Shown here: positions 1 to 7,700 of the stretch, one piece after another
How the letters are laid out: each line of letters starts with the position of its first letter
Numbering within the stretch: the stretch's first letter is position 1
DNA from: an uncultured Clostridia bacterium
Lineage (GTDB): Bacteria > Bacillota > Clostridia > Oscillospirales > Butyricicoccaceae
Assembly: GCA_910586575.1 (NCBI GenBank)
Contig: CAJUJQ010000023.1
Location: 1-31,999, forward strand
Direction of reading: 5' to 3'
DNA length: 31,999 nt
Position numbers and translations under genes: made by a program
The notes under the pieces: model-generated
The model's database searches: none
Seen by the model: only the letters and a program-made list of their open reading frames with translations
What the model was told of the DNA's origin: nothing

Positions 1-43
1 CACCTTGCCCTGCCCGCCAAACGGATGGCGGGCAGGGTGGGTG
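1..43. repeat. Strong hairpin at the left edge
   Basis: An 11-bp perfect inverted repeat (CCCTGCCCGCC at 8-18, GGCGGGCAGGG at 27-37) with an 8-nt loop. CACC at 1-4 can pair with GGTG at 40-43 to extend it. It lies downstream of lgt on the minus strand. No T-tract can be judged because the window ends here. It could be an intergenic repeat or a terminator. Confidence 0.5.
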
Positions 44-71
44 AATACGGCAAACCTTTTCATTCGCGAGT

Positions 72-177
72 ATAACTTGCGGCAATCGCCTGCATCTTCT
101 TTTGCCATACCGCGCCCAGTTTCCCTGACAGGCGAAAGAATCTGCGGCGCGCTTGCCACAATTTATGGATTCACAGT
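72..177 (+). repeat. Dispersed intergenic repeat, copy A
   Basis: This segment matches 13081-13216 closely from ATAACTTGCGGCAAT at its left end to GATTCACAGT at its right end; the block TCTGCGGCGCGCTTGCCACA is identical in both. Copy A lacks about 30 bp that copy B has in the middle. The ends carry an imperfect inverted motif (TTGCGGCAA against TTGTGGCAA on the other strand), as in REP- or MITE-like elements. No coding potential was recognised. It lies immediately downstream of the lgt stop codon. Confidence 0.75.
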
Positions 178-179
178 CC

Positions 180-1016
180 CTAACGCTGTGCGCGGGGGTC
201 GGCGTGCGGGTTCCAGAGCTGTTCCAGCGTCTGCACCCCGCGCCGTAAGCAAAGCGCCATCAGGGACGCTCCCGCGACAACCGCTGCCGCCGAAAGCAGC
301 TGCGAAACCCGGATACCCGTTGCGCCGATATACAGGCTGTCGGTGCGCAGCCCTTCAATCCAGAAACGCCCCGTGCCGTACCAAATCAAATAGCAGAGGA
401 AGATTTGCCCGCGGAAGCGGAGCCACCGCTTGGAAATGGTGTGGATGAGCAAAAAGCCAACCAAATTCCAGAGGGATTCATATAAAAAAGTCGGGTGCAC
501 CGGCGCGCCGCCGTTGATGCTCATGCCCAGGAAGAACGTCGTTTCGCCGCCGTGGGCTTCGGCGTTGATGAAATTCGCCCAGCGTCCGATGAGCTGCCCA
601 ATCAGCAGGCCGAGCGACGCAATATCGAACATCGCGGGGATGTTCAGCCTTTTTTTGCGGCCAAACAGGGCAACCGCAAGCAGCGCGCCAATCACACCGC
701 CGTAAATCGCCATACCGCCCGAGCGGGTGCTCAGCAGCTCGTTCAGATGGACGCTGTAGTAGTCCCAGCGGAACGCGACGTAATACAGCCGCGCGCCGAC
801 GATGGAGGACGGTACCGCCCAGAGCAGGCAGTCGAACAGCAAGTCGCTGGTGAAGCCGGTTTCGGTAATCCGATGGTTGATATAGCCGACCCCCAGCAGG
901 AAGCCCAGCGCAATAATAATACCGTACCAGTAAATATTCAGCCCGAACAGGGAGAACGCAACCCGGTTAATCGTAAAATCCAGCCCGAGCGCGGGGAAGG
1001 AAATTTCGTTAATCAC
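180..1016 (-). CDS. lgt: Prolipoprotein diacylglyceryl transferase (Lgt)
   Basis: Lgt transfers the diacylglyceryl group of phosphatidylglycerol to the lipobox cysteine of prolipoproteins, the first step of lipoprotein maturation in the membrane. At 278 aa it is a normal length. It has about seven hydrophobic segments and the Lgt signature GRWANFINAEAHG, a variant of GRxGNFxNxExxG. HPTFLYE and GTGRFWIEGLRTDSLY match the conserved C-terminal region of the family. The start codon overlaps the stop of the upstream M16 peptidase gene by 4 bp (ATGA), so translation is probably coupled. It is last in a three-gene minus-strand operon. The window encodes at least three lipoproteins (binding proteins at 14580, 23461 and 27160) that would need this enzyme. 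Confidence 0.96.
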   Translation of the reverse strand: MINEISFPALGLDFTINRVAFSLFGLNIYWYGIIIALGFLLGVGYINHRITETGFTSDLLFDCLLWAVPSSIVGARLYYVAFRWDYYSVHLNELLSTRSGGMAIYGGVIGALLAVALFGRKKRLNIPAMFDIASLGLLIGQLIGRWANFINAEAHGGETTFFLGMSINGGAPVHPTFLYESLWNLVGFLLIHTISKRWLRFRGQIFLCYLIWYGTGRFWIEGLRTDSLYIGATGIRVSQLLSAAAVVAGASLMALCLRRGVQTLEQLWNPHADPRAQR

Positions 1017-2278
1017 TGCTCGCCCTCCTGGCCGTCCAGCGGCAGCACCAGCGACTGTGACGAATCCGTCCAGCGCGCAAAGCAGGCGCGCGCGTCATCC
1101 GGCGTCAGCCCGTCGAGCAGCTCGGCGAACGCGGCGTAATGCTCTCCCCGGAACTGCGCGGCGACCTCGCGGCGGACATAGGAAGCCGGGTCGTCAAACG
1201 TCCGTAAGCAGCTGCCGTACAGCGCCCGGCGCGTGCGCCCGAATGCGTCCTTCGCGAGTGCGGCGGCACAGTCCCGCACCCCGGCTTCGAGCGCGGCGCG
1301 CAGTGCCTGCGGGTCGCGGGTCTCGCCGCCGAAGATGGCTGCCGCCCCCTCCGGGAACATGGTATATTCCGAATCGAAGGTGCGGTTTAACAGCCGTTCC
1401 TCGAACAGCCGCGTATACAGCGGGGACGCGGGGCCGCTCAGCAGGCGGCAGCACAGGTCGCCTAGCAGCTGCCGCTGCAAATAGCTTTCGCCCTCGGCGG
1501 GCGGCGCGTCGCGGAAGCCCAGCATCGCCTGGGGCTGGGATACCTGCATCCGGCAGACGGTCTCGCGCCGGAGCACGCCGCTTTGGCGTTTGCCGTAGTC
1601 GCGCACAGGCCGCACCGGGGACGGGGAAACCTGTTCGGCGGCTTCGCAAATCGCGTCAAAATCCGCCGCACCGCACACCGCCAGCACCATATTCGCCGGG
1701 TTATAGAAGGCACGGTGGCAGGCGTACAGCAGCTCGGGGGTAATTTCCGCAATCGACGCGCGCGAGCCTGCAATCGAAACGCGGATGGGGTGCTCGTGGT
1801 ACAGCCCTTCATAAACGCCGCCGTAAACCCGCCAGCCCGGCGTATCATCGAGCATCCCGATTTCCTGCGCGATGATGCCGCGTTCCTTGGCGACGTTTTC
1901 TTCGGTAAAATACGGTGTAAAGACGAATTTCAGCAGGATTTCAAGGTTCTCCCAGAACCGTTCGGTACAGGAGAAATGATAAGCCGTCATGGTACGGCTG
2001 GTAAAGGCGTTCGGCGACGCGCCGGACGCCGCGAACTTTTGCAGGGCGTTGCCATCCTCATCCTCGAACATTTTGTGTTCCAGGAAATGCGCCACGCCCG
2101 CCGGGAGCTGCCAGCGCCTGCCCTCTGCCGTAAAGCAGGCGTCGCAGGAGCCGAAGCCGGCCGCCAGCATGGCGAAGCACTTGGAAAACCCCGGTTTTTC
2201 CAGATACGAGACCCGCAGGCCGTTCGATAAGGTGCGGCTGTGCACGGTTTCGTGCACCCGCTCAAAATATTGCTTCAT
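1013..2278 (-). CDS. M16 family zinc metallopeptidase (YmfH-like, active subunit)
   Basis: A 421-aa M16 (pitrilysin/MPP-like) peptidase, probably cytoplasmic since no signal peptide is seen. The zinc motif HFLEH is at residues 64-68, and the downstream glutamate lies in ERGIIAQEIG near residues 132-139, as expected for an HxxEH...E peptidase. The preceding gene encodes a similar-sized M16 protein without this motif, so the two probably form a catalytic/non-catalytic heterodimer like the Bacillus YmfF/YmfH pair; that is inference from the family. Its start overlaps the partner's stop by 4 bp, and its own stop overlaps the lgt start by 4 bp. The substrate is unknown. Confidence 0.92.
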   Translation of the reverse strand: MKQYFERVHETVHSRTLSNGLRVSYLEKPGFSKCFAMLAAGFGSCDACFTAEGRRWQLPAGVAHFLEHKMFEDEDGNALQKFAASGASPNAFTSRTMTAYHFSCTERFWENLEILLKFVFTPYFTEENVAKERGIIAQEIGMLDDTPGWRVYGGVYEGLYHEHPIRVSIAGSRASIAEITPELLYACHRAFYNPANMVLAVCGAADFDAICEAAEQVSPSPVRPVRDYGKRQSGVLRRETVCRMQVSQPQAMLGFRDAPPAEGESYLQRQLLGDLCCRLLSGPASPLYTRLFEERLLNRTFDSEYTMFPEGAAAIFGGETRDPQALRAALEAGVRDCAAALAKDAFGRTRRALYGSCLRTFDDPASYVRREVAAQFRGEHYAAFAELLDGLTPDDARACFARWTDSSQSLVLPLDGQEGEQ

Positions 2279-3540
2279 TTTGCCGTCCCCCTCAGGAAAA
2301 ATACCGTGTCCGGCACGATGCAGCGCGCGGCGTCCTGCACCTCGTCGGCGGTAGCCTCCGCCACACGCGCCGCTAAATCCTCCGGCGACCAGGAAAGCCC
2401 GGCAATCGCCTGGTCGAGCCAGAACGATTCCAGAGACATCGGGCTGTCCGCCATCGCGCGCAGGCCGTTGACGACCGAGCGGCGGGCGGTTTCCAGCTCA
2501 TCGGGCTGCGCGCCGCCGTGCTGCAAGCCCTCCAGCTGGCGCAGGATTTCGGCGCGGGCAACCTCAGCGTTTTCGTTGTCGATGCCGGAGCTTGCCGCGA
2601 GTACGCCCTTGAGCCGGTAGCACTGGGTGCTTGCGTAATAGCATAAAGACATTTTTTCGCGCACGTTGCGAAACAGCCGGGAGCTGGTCGTGCCGCCGTA
2701 GACCGCGTTTGCGAGCAGCAGCGCCGGATAGCGCGGGTCGTCGCTGGTGATACCGGTGCGGAAGCCCAAACACAGCTTGCCCTGTGTGACCGGCAGCGAC
2801 TCCTCGAAATAGCGCTTCCCGTGCGGCGGCTGCGCGAAAATCTGGGTTTCCGGAAGCGGGTACGCCTTTGTCTCCCGCCGGGGCAGCGCGGCGCGGAACG
2901 CATCGGCCACCGTTTCCGGCAGCTGCGCGCCGCAGTAGAACAGCTCCATCGGCGCGTCGTCCAGGGCTGTCCGGTAGGCTTTCATGAAATCCTCCGGCGT
3001 GAGCGCGAGCGCGCCCTCTACCGTGCCAAGCTCGTTTTTGCCATAGGCTTCGTCCGCGCACATCAGCTCCCAAAGGCGGCGCAGCGCCCAGGAGCGCAGG
3101 TCATTGCGGTGCGCCGCGATGCGGTCGGCGAGGTTTTCGGCCTCGCTGCGGACGGAAACGGACGGGAACTGCCCGTTTTCCAGATACGGTTCATTCAGGA
3201 AGGACAGCAGCAGCGCCGCCGCGCGGGAGGTCAGCCCGTCCCCGCCGTAGGCTTCGTCAATCACGTCGGCGACCAGCCCGACGGCAAGTGTTTCCCCCCG
3301 CGCGCGCACCGCAGGCTCGACGCGCATGCCATAAAGGCTTTCCAGCGCGCCGCCGATCGCGTCCAGGCTGGGGTACTGCGCCGTACCGCGCCGCAGTACA
3401 TGGGGCAGCGCGGCAAACACCGGTTCCCCGCGCAGCGGCAGCAGCAGGCTCACCCCCATGGCGGAGGTTTTGAATTTTTGGGTGGTGATGCAGGTCAAAC
3501 GCACGCCCGGCGCAAGCGGGGTGCGGGTAATTTCATTCAT
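2275..3540 (-). CDS. M16 family peptidase-like protein, inactive partner (YmfF-like)
   Basis: A 421-aa M16-fold protein. The start chosen (ATG at 3540, MNEITRTPL) has an AGAGGA ribosome site 5 nt upstream; the open frame extends further upstream but without a supported start. Where the active partner has HFLEH this protein has LPHVLRRGTAQ, so the zinc site is gone. The C-terminal R/Y region typical of M16 partners is kept (SSRLFRNVREKMSLCYYAS). It is the first gene of the operon and overlaps the active peptidase gene by 4 bp. Family knowledge suggests that it completes the active-site chamber. Function beyond that is unknown. Confidence 0.88.
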   Translation of the reverse strand: MNEITRTPLAPGVRLTCITTQKFKTSAMGVSLLLPLRGEPVFAALPHVLRRGTAQYPSLDAIGGALESLYGMRVEPAVRARGETLAVGLVADVIDEAYGGDGLTSRAAALLLSFLNEPYLENGQFPSVSVRSEAENLADRIAAHRNDLRSWALRRLWELMCADEAYGKNELGTVEGALALTPEDFMKAYRTALDDAPMELFYCGAQLPETVADAFRAALPRRETKAYPLPETQIFAQPPHGKRYFEESLPVTQGKLCLGFRTGITSDDPRYPALLLANAVYGGTTSSRLFRNVREKMSLCYYASTQCYRLKGVLAASSGIDNENAEVARAEILRQLEGLQHGGAQPDELETARRSVVNGLRAMADSPMSLESFWLDQAIAGLSWSPEDLAARVAEATADEVQDAARCIVPDTVFFLRGTAK

Positions 3541-3564
3541 AGGATTCCTCTTTTCGACAGGATC

Positions 3565-3573
3565 TGCTATAAT
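3565..3573 (+). promoter_or_regulatory. Extended -10 promoter candidate facing DUF1624
   Basis: TGCTATAAT is a perfect extended -10 (TGn then TATAAT). No good -35 box is seen 17 bp upstream. If used, its transcript would run right through the inverted-repeat element into the acyltransferase-like gene. It would also overlap the oppositely directed leader of the M16 operon. Confidence 0.4.
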
Positions 3574-3579
3574 AGACCT

Positions 3580-3727
3580 GTTCGGAAACCATTGGCGCAC
3601 CGTCTGACGCGAGCCTTTGCCGTCATGCTGTGCCGCTTCCCCTTGAAACCCGTCAGGATTCCTGCGGGAAACCGTCCCACCCTGACGACAGATTCTCACG
3701 CCATCCGGTATCCCCTGGTTTCCGAAC
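3580..3727. repeat. MITE-like element with 11-bp terminal inverted repeats
   Basis: GTTCGGAAACC at 3580-3590 is exactly inverted as GGTTTCCGAAC at 3717-3727, enclosing about 126 bp without a recognisable gene. A smaller inverted pair (GTCAGG and CCTGAC) lies inside. It sits between the divergent M16 operon and DUF1624. It could be a miniature element or a folded leader RNA. Only one copy is seen in the window. Confidence 0.5.
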
Positions 3728-3772
3728 GGGACTAAAGAAAGGCGGGGGATGTCCCGTTGATTCTTCTATTTT

Positions 3773-3801
3773 AGTATATCCTGTTTTCCGAAACTTGTCC
3801 A
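3773..3801 (-). promoter_or_regulatory. Sigma-A-type promoter for the M16-lgt operon
   Basis: On the minus strand TGGACA (3796-3801) and TATACT (3773-3778) are separated by exactly 17 bp. A transcript would begin near 3766 and carry a leader of about 225 nt, including the inverted-repeat element at 3580-3727, before the first M16 gene. Moderate support, from sequence only. Confidence 0.5.
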
Positions 3802-3815
3802 GCTGAGAGGAGCGC

Positions 3816-4580
3816 ATGCAGTTGCCAAAGAATTCCCCAAAATGTGCCCGCCGACTGTATATGATTGACAGTCTGCGCGGGATGGCCATCGTTTTGATGG
3901 TGGTTTACCATTCCTTTTATAATATCCGTTACATTTTCGGCAACCCGTTCGGCTGGGCGGTGCGGCTGTACCCGGTGCAGCAGGCGGCGTGCTGGCTGTT
4001 CATCCTGGTTTCCGGGTTTTCGTTTTCGCTGTCGCGGAGCAACGTGCGGCGCGGGCTGCTGGTGTCGGCCTGCGGGCTGGGGCTGACCGCGTTTACGGCG
4101 GTGTTTATGCCGTCGGAACGGATTATCTGGGGGGTGCTGAGCTTCCTCGGCGCGGCGATGCTGCTGGCACAGGCGGCGCTCCCGCTGCTGCGCAGGGTTC
4201 CCGCCGGGGCGGGGCTTGCGGTGAGCGCCGGGCTGTTTGTGCTGACGCGGGATATCCAGTATGGTTATCTCGGGTTTGAGGGGTGCTGGCTTGCCGCGCT
4301 GCCCGGGGCGCTCTACCAGCCGCATTGCCTGTTCCCGTTCGGGTTCCCGTTTGAGGGGTTCTGGTCGGCGGATTATTTCCCGGTTCTGCCGTGGATTTTC
4401 CTGTATGGGTGCGGATTCTTCCTGTACCGGCTTGCCGAAGGATGCCAGGGCGCGGGGCGGCTGCTCGCGCGGCGGGTGCCGGGGCTGGACGTGCTCGGGC
4501 GGCATTCGCTTGTGATTTACCTGCTGCATCAGCCGGTAATTTTTGGGATAATGTGGCTCGTGTTCCGGTTTTCCGCCTGA
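3816..4580 (+). CDS. DUF1624 / heparan-alpha-glucosaminide N-acetyltransferase-like membrane protein
   Basis: A 254-aa polytopic membrane protein. The N-terminal MIDSLRGMAIVLMVVYH, at about residue 9 onward, resembles the start of DUF1624/HGSNAT-catalytic (YeiB-like) membrane acyltransferases: an R-G-x-A-I/L helix followed by a histidine. About seven hydrophobic stretches follow. The C-terminal SLVIYLLHQPVIFGIMW is also typical of these acyltransferase-type proteins. The start at 3816 has AGAGGAG about 6 nt upstream. It stands alone on the plus strand and ends at a terminator shared with the converging lipid kinase. The acyl acceptor is unknown. Confidence 0.78.
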   Translation: MQLPKNSPKCARRLYMIDSLRGMAIVLMVVYHSFYNIRYIFGNPFGWAVRLYPVQQAACWLFILVSGFSFSLSRSNVRRGLLVSACGLGLTAFTAVFMPSERIIWGVLSFLGAAMLLAQAALPLLRRVPAGAGLAVSAGLFVLTRDIQYGYLGFEGCWLAALPGALYQPHCLFPFGFPFEGFWSADYFPVLPWIFLYGCGFFLYRLAEGCQGAGRLLARRVPGLDVLGRHSLVIYLLHQPVIFGIMWLVFRFSA

Positions 4581-4588
4581 AAAATCAG

Positions 4589-4628
4589 AACAACCCGCAG
4601 CCCCCTTACGGGGAAACTGCGGGTTGTT
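4589..4628. terminator. Bidirectional intrinsic terminator
   Basis: A 12-bp perfect stem, AACAACCCGCAG (4589-4600) with CTGCGGGTTGTT (4617-4628). It lies between two convergent stop codons (4580 plus, 4632 minus), with the AA/TT ends acting as short tails in both directions. Confidence 0.85.
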
Positions 4629-4631
4629 TGC

Positions 4632-5549
4632 TTATTCGGTTTCTTCCGTGACCGGCGGCGGGATTACGAACCGCACCGCCTGATGCAGGTTGCGGATTTC
4701 GACCGTGGACGCGTTGCCGCCGAACTCCCCATCCAGCGTCCACGCCAGCTCGGTTTCCCCGGCAAAGGTAATCCAAGGCGTTTTCAGGTGGACAAACAGG
4801 CTGGAATCCGAATCCCCATTGCTGGCGAAGTTATTCAGCGCGGTCTGCAAATCGAGCAGGCTGGCGGCGCGGCGCACCAGCACGACTTCAAATAAACCGT
4901 CATCCATCTGTGCCTGTGCCACGTGGGGGAAGCCCTTGAAGCCGCCGACCGAGGTCGAGTTGGTGACCATCCCAAAGAGGAACGTCCCGTCAACCGACAC
5001 GCCGGGGGCTTCCACGTGCAGGGGGTACTCACGGATTTGGGAGAGGCTTTTTATGCCTTCCAGCAGGTAGGCGACCCGCCCAAGCAGGTTTTTGGAGGTT
5101 TGCGGGGTGGTATACGAAACATCGGTGAACAGCCCGAACGCGGCGACATAGGTAAAGTACCGCTCCCCAAACTGCCCGATATCGAGCACGGCGGTGCAGT
5201 CCCCAGCCGCGGCGGCGGCGGCCAGCGCCGGGAGCTTGGGAAGCCCCAGCGACGCGGCAAAATCGTTGGTTGTCCCCGCCGGGATATAGCCGAGCGGGAC
5301 GGGGACGCCGGCATCCATAATCCCGGCGACGGTCTCGCCAAGCGTGCCGTCCCCGCCCGAGCAGACAATCCGGTCGAACGCTGCCGCGCGTTCGCGCGCG
5401 GCGCGGCGGGCATCCCCGCCGGATTGGGTGGTATAAACGGTCACATCCCATCCGGCTTTCACAAAGGTATCAATGCAGGCAAGGGCGTGCTGCTTGATTT
5501 CCGCTTTCCCCGCAAGGGGGTTCACAATCCAAAGAAGCTTTCCGGGCAT
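4632..5549 (-). CDS. Diacylglycerol/lipid kinase family protein (DagK/YegS-like)
   Basis: A 305-aa cytoplasmic, membrane-associated ATP-dependent lipid kinase. The catalytic N-terminal domain shows the nucleotide motif SGGDGT at residues 64-69 and PAGTTNDFA at about 90-98, both diagnostic of the DAGK catalytic family. WIVNPLAGK at residues 7-15 is the usual first strand. The start at 5549 has AGAGGTG upstream. The gene begins only 34 bp after the htpG stop codon with no terminator between, so it may be transcribed from the heat-inducible htpG promoter. The lipid substrate (diacylglycerol, undecaprenol or other) cannot be told from sequence. Confidence 0.9.
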   Translation of the reverse strand: MPGKLLWIVNPLAGKAEIKQHALACIDTFVKAGWDVTVYTTQSGGDARRAARERAAAFDRIVCSGGDGTLGETVAGIMDAGVPVPLGYIPAGTTNDFAASLGLPKLPALAAAAAAGDCTAVLDIGQFGERYFTYVAAFGLFTDVSYTTPQTSKNLLGRVAYLLEGIKSLSQIREYPLHVEAPGVSVDGTFLFGMVTNSTSVGGFKGFPHVAQAQMDDGLFEVVLVRRAASLLDLQTALNNFASNGDSDSSLFVHLKTPWITFAGETELAWTLDGEFGGNASTVEIRNLHQAVRFVIPPPVTEETE

Positions 5550-5583
5550 CCCAAAACACCTCTTTCCGTTAAGGATAATACAT

Positions 5584-7482
5584 TTAATCGGTCAGCAGGC
5601 TGCAAACCGCGTTGGCGTACTCGACCGGGTTGTCAATCGGCATGCCCTCAATGAGCAGCGCCTGGTTATAAAGCACGGAGGACAGCTTTGCAAGCTTGTC
5701 CGTGTCGCTCCCGGCGAGGGCGCACAGCTTGTCAAAAATCGGGTGCGCGCCGTTCAGCTCGAGCACACGCTCGGCGTGGAAGGTCTGCTCGGTACCCATG
5801 GCCTGCTGGTTGAGCACCTTTTCCATTTCCAGCGACATGCCGCCCTCGGTGGACAGGCAGCACGGATGGCTCTTGAGCCGCCCGGTCAACTGCACCCTGG
5901 CCACCTTGTCGCCGAGCGCGTCCTTGATGGCCGTCAGTACGGAGGCGTGCTCCTCTGCCTGCTTCTTGATTTCTTCCTTCTCTTCCTCGGTTTCCAGGCC
6001 AAGGTCGCCATCGGCAATCGACTTGAAGGTCTTTTCCTTGTACTGGTTCAGCATGCGGACGGTGAACTCGTCTACATTGTCGGTCATGCACAGCACGTCG
6101 TAGCCCTTGTCGCGCAGAAGCTCCATTGCGGGCAGCAGGCGGCACTTCTCGATGGTCTCGCCGCAGGCGTAGTAAATGTGCTTCTGCTCCTCGGGCATTT
6201 TTTCGACGTACTCGGCAAGCGATACCATTTTATCTTCTTTATCCGAGTGGTAGATGAGCAAATCCTCCAGCACGTCCTTGTGCATGCCGTAGTCCATATA
6301 CGCGCCGAATTTCAGCTGCGGGCCGAACGCCTTGAAGAAGGTTTCGTATTTCTCGCGGTCGTTCTTCTGCATGGAAAGCAGCTCGTTTTTGATTTTCTTC
6401 TCAATGCTCTGCGCAATCACCTTCAAATGGCGGTCGTGCTGGAGCATCTCGCGCGAGATGTTCAGCGACAGGTCCGCGCTGTCCACCAGCCCGCGCACGA
6501 AGGAGAAATAATCGGGCAGCAGGTCGGCGCACTTGTCCATAATCAGCACGCCATTGGAATAAAGCTGCAAGCCCTTTTCATAGTCTTTGCTGTAGTAGTT
6601 GTACGGCGCGCGGCCGGGGATGAACAGCATGGCGTGGTAGGTTGCCGCGCCCTCGGTGCTGGTGTGGATATGGCGGAGCGGGTCCTCGTAATCGGAAAAC
6701 TTGGATTTATAGAACTGGTTGTAATCGTCGTCGGTCAGCTCGGACTTGGACTTCTTCCAAATCGGGATCATGGAATTGAGCGTTTCCAGCTCGGTGTAGT
6801 CCTCGTATTCGGGCTTGTCCTCGGGGGAGTCCTCCTTTTTGCGGGAATGGGTCATTTCCATCTGGATGGGGTAGCGGATATAGTCGGAATACTTCTTGAC
6901 AATATTCTGGATGCGCCAGCTGTCCAGGAACTCGCCGTATTCGTCGTTTTCGGTGTCGTCCTTGAGCGTCAGGGTGATGGTGGTGCCGGTTTCGGCCTTC
7001 TCGCACGGCTCGATGGTGTAGCCGTCTGCGCCGTTGGAAAGCCAGCGGTAAGCGGAATCCGCGCCGTCCGCGCGGGTCACAACCTCGACCTCTTTGGCGA
7101 CCATGAACGCGGCGTAGAAGCCCACGCCAAACTGGCCGATGATGTCCACGTCCTCCTGCTGATCCATCTGGCGCTTGAACTCGAGCGAGCCGGAGCGCGC
7201 GATGGTGCCCAGGTTTTCTTCCAATTCGGCCTCGGTCATGCCGCAGCCAAGGTCGGAAATGGTCAGCGTGCGCTTGTCCTTATCCGCCGCCAGGGTAATC
7301 GGCAGGCTGTCGCGGGTGATGCCGGTGCGGCCTTCGCGCATGGCGTTGTAATAGAGCTTGTCGGTCGCGTCGCTGGCGTTCGAGATCAATTCGCGCAAAA
7401 AAATTTCCTTGTGCGTATAAATCGAGTTGATCATCAGGTCAAGCAGCCGTTTGGATTCGGCCTGGAATTGTTTCTTTTCCAT
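5584..7482 (-). CDS. htpG: Molecular chaperone HtpG (Hsp90)
   Basis: A 632-aa Hsp90 chaperone that folds and remodels client proteins in an ATP-dependent cycle. The GHKL ATPase domain is clear: ELISNASDATDKL with the magnesium-binding Asn, DLGCGMT in place of the usual DxGIGM, and GQFGVGFYAAFMV. Middle and C-terminal dimerisation domains are complete. I chose ATG at 7482 (MEKKQFQ), because AGAGGTG lies 6 nt upstream; a GTG at 7491 falls inside that ribosome site. The upstream promoter carries a perfect CIRCE element, so HrcA repression is expected. A lipid kinase gene follows after 34 bp. Confidence 0.97.
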   Translation of the reverse strand: MEKKQFQAESKRLLDLMINSIYTHKEIFLRELISNASDATDKLYYNAMREGRTGITRDSLPITLAADKDKRTLTISDLGCGMTEAELEENLGTIARSGSLEFKRQMDQQEDVDIIGQFGVGFYAAFMVAKEVEVVTRADGADSAYRWLSNGADGYTIEPCEKAETGTTITLTLKDDTENDEYGEFLDSWRIQNIVKKYSDYIRYPIQMEMTHSRKKEDSPEDKPEYEDYTELETLNSMIPIWKKSKSELTDDDYNQFYKSKFSDYEDPLRHIHTSTEGAATYHAMLFIPGRAPYNYYSKDYEKGLQLYSNGVLIMDKCADLLPDYFSFVRGLVDSADLSLNISREMLQHDRHLKVIAQSIEKKIKNELLSMQKNDREKYETFFKAFGPQLKFGAYMDYGMHKDVLEDLLIYHSDKEDKMVSLAEYVEKMPEEQKHIYYACGETIEKCRLLPAMELLRDKGYDVLCMTDNVDEFTVRMLNQYKEKTFKSIADGDLGLETEEEKEEIKKQAEEHASVLTAIKDALGDKVARVQLTGRLKSHPCCLSTEGGMSLEMEKVLNQQAMGTEQTFHAERVLELNGAHPIFDKLCALAGSDTDKLAKLSSVLYNQALLIEGMPIDNPVEYANAVCSLLTD

Positions 7483-7530
7483 TGAAAGCACCTCTTATGA
7501 TATTGATATCAATTAAAAACATTTTTGGGT

Positions 7531-7557
7531 TTAGCACTCTTGCCTGTCGAGTGCTAA
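7531..7557. promoter_or_regulatory. CIRCE operator (HrcA binding site)
   Basis: TTAGCACTC at 7531-7539, a 9-nt spacer, and GAGTGCTAA at 7549-7557 form the exact CIRCE consensus with no mismatch. It begins at the predicted transcription start of htpG (about 7558) and lies in its leader, the usual place for HrcA repression. No groE or dnaK gene is in the window. Confidence 0.97.
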
Positions 7558-7564
7558 CAGGATA

Positions 7565-7593
7565 ATCATAGCGCTGTTTGGCGAAAAAATCAA
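7565..7593 (-). promoter_or_regulatory. htpG promoter
   Basis: On the minus strand TTGATT (7588-7593) and TATGAT (7565-7570) are separated by 17 bp, giving a start near 7558 at the edge of CIRCE. Confidence 0.85.
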
Positions 7594-7647
7594 GAGGAAT
7601 TTTTGAGATTTTACATTTCATACACAATCTGCCGCCTGCGGCAGAGG

Positions 7648-7690
7648 GAAAAAGACGCCGCTGCGTCCCCCGGACAGGGCAGCAGCGGCG
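7648..7690 (-). terminator. Intrinsic terminator after the AI-2E transporter gene
   Basis: On the minus strand a 9-bp stem, CGCCGCTGC (7682-7690) with GCAGCGGCG (7656-7664), is followed by TCTTTTTCCC. It lies 11 bp downstream of the stop codon at 7701. Confidence 0.85.
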
Positions 7691-7700
7691 AAAAACGCGG

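Noticed and set aside
5473..7485. A 670-codon open frame on the plus strand opposite htpG
   Set aside because: It is the antisense shadow of a clear Hsp90 gene in GC-rich DNA. It has low-complexity hydrophobic composition, no ribosome site and no recognisable domain.
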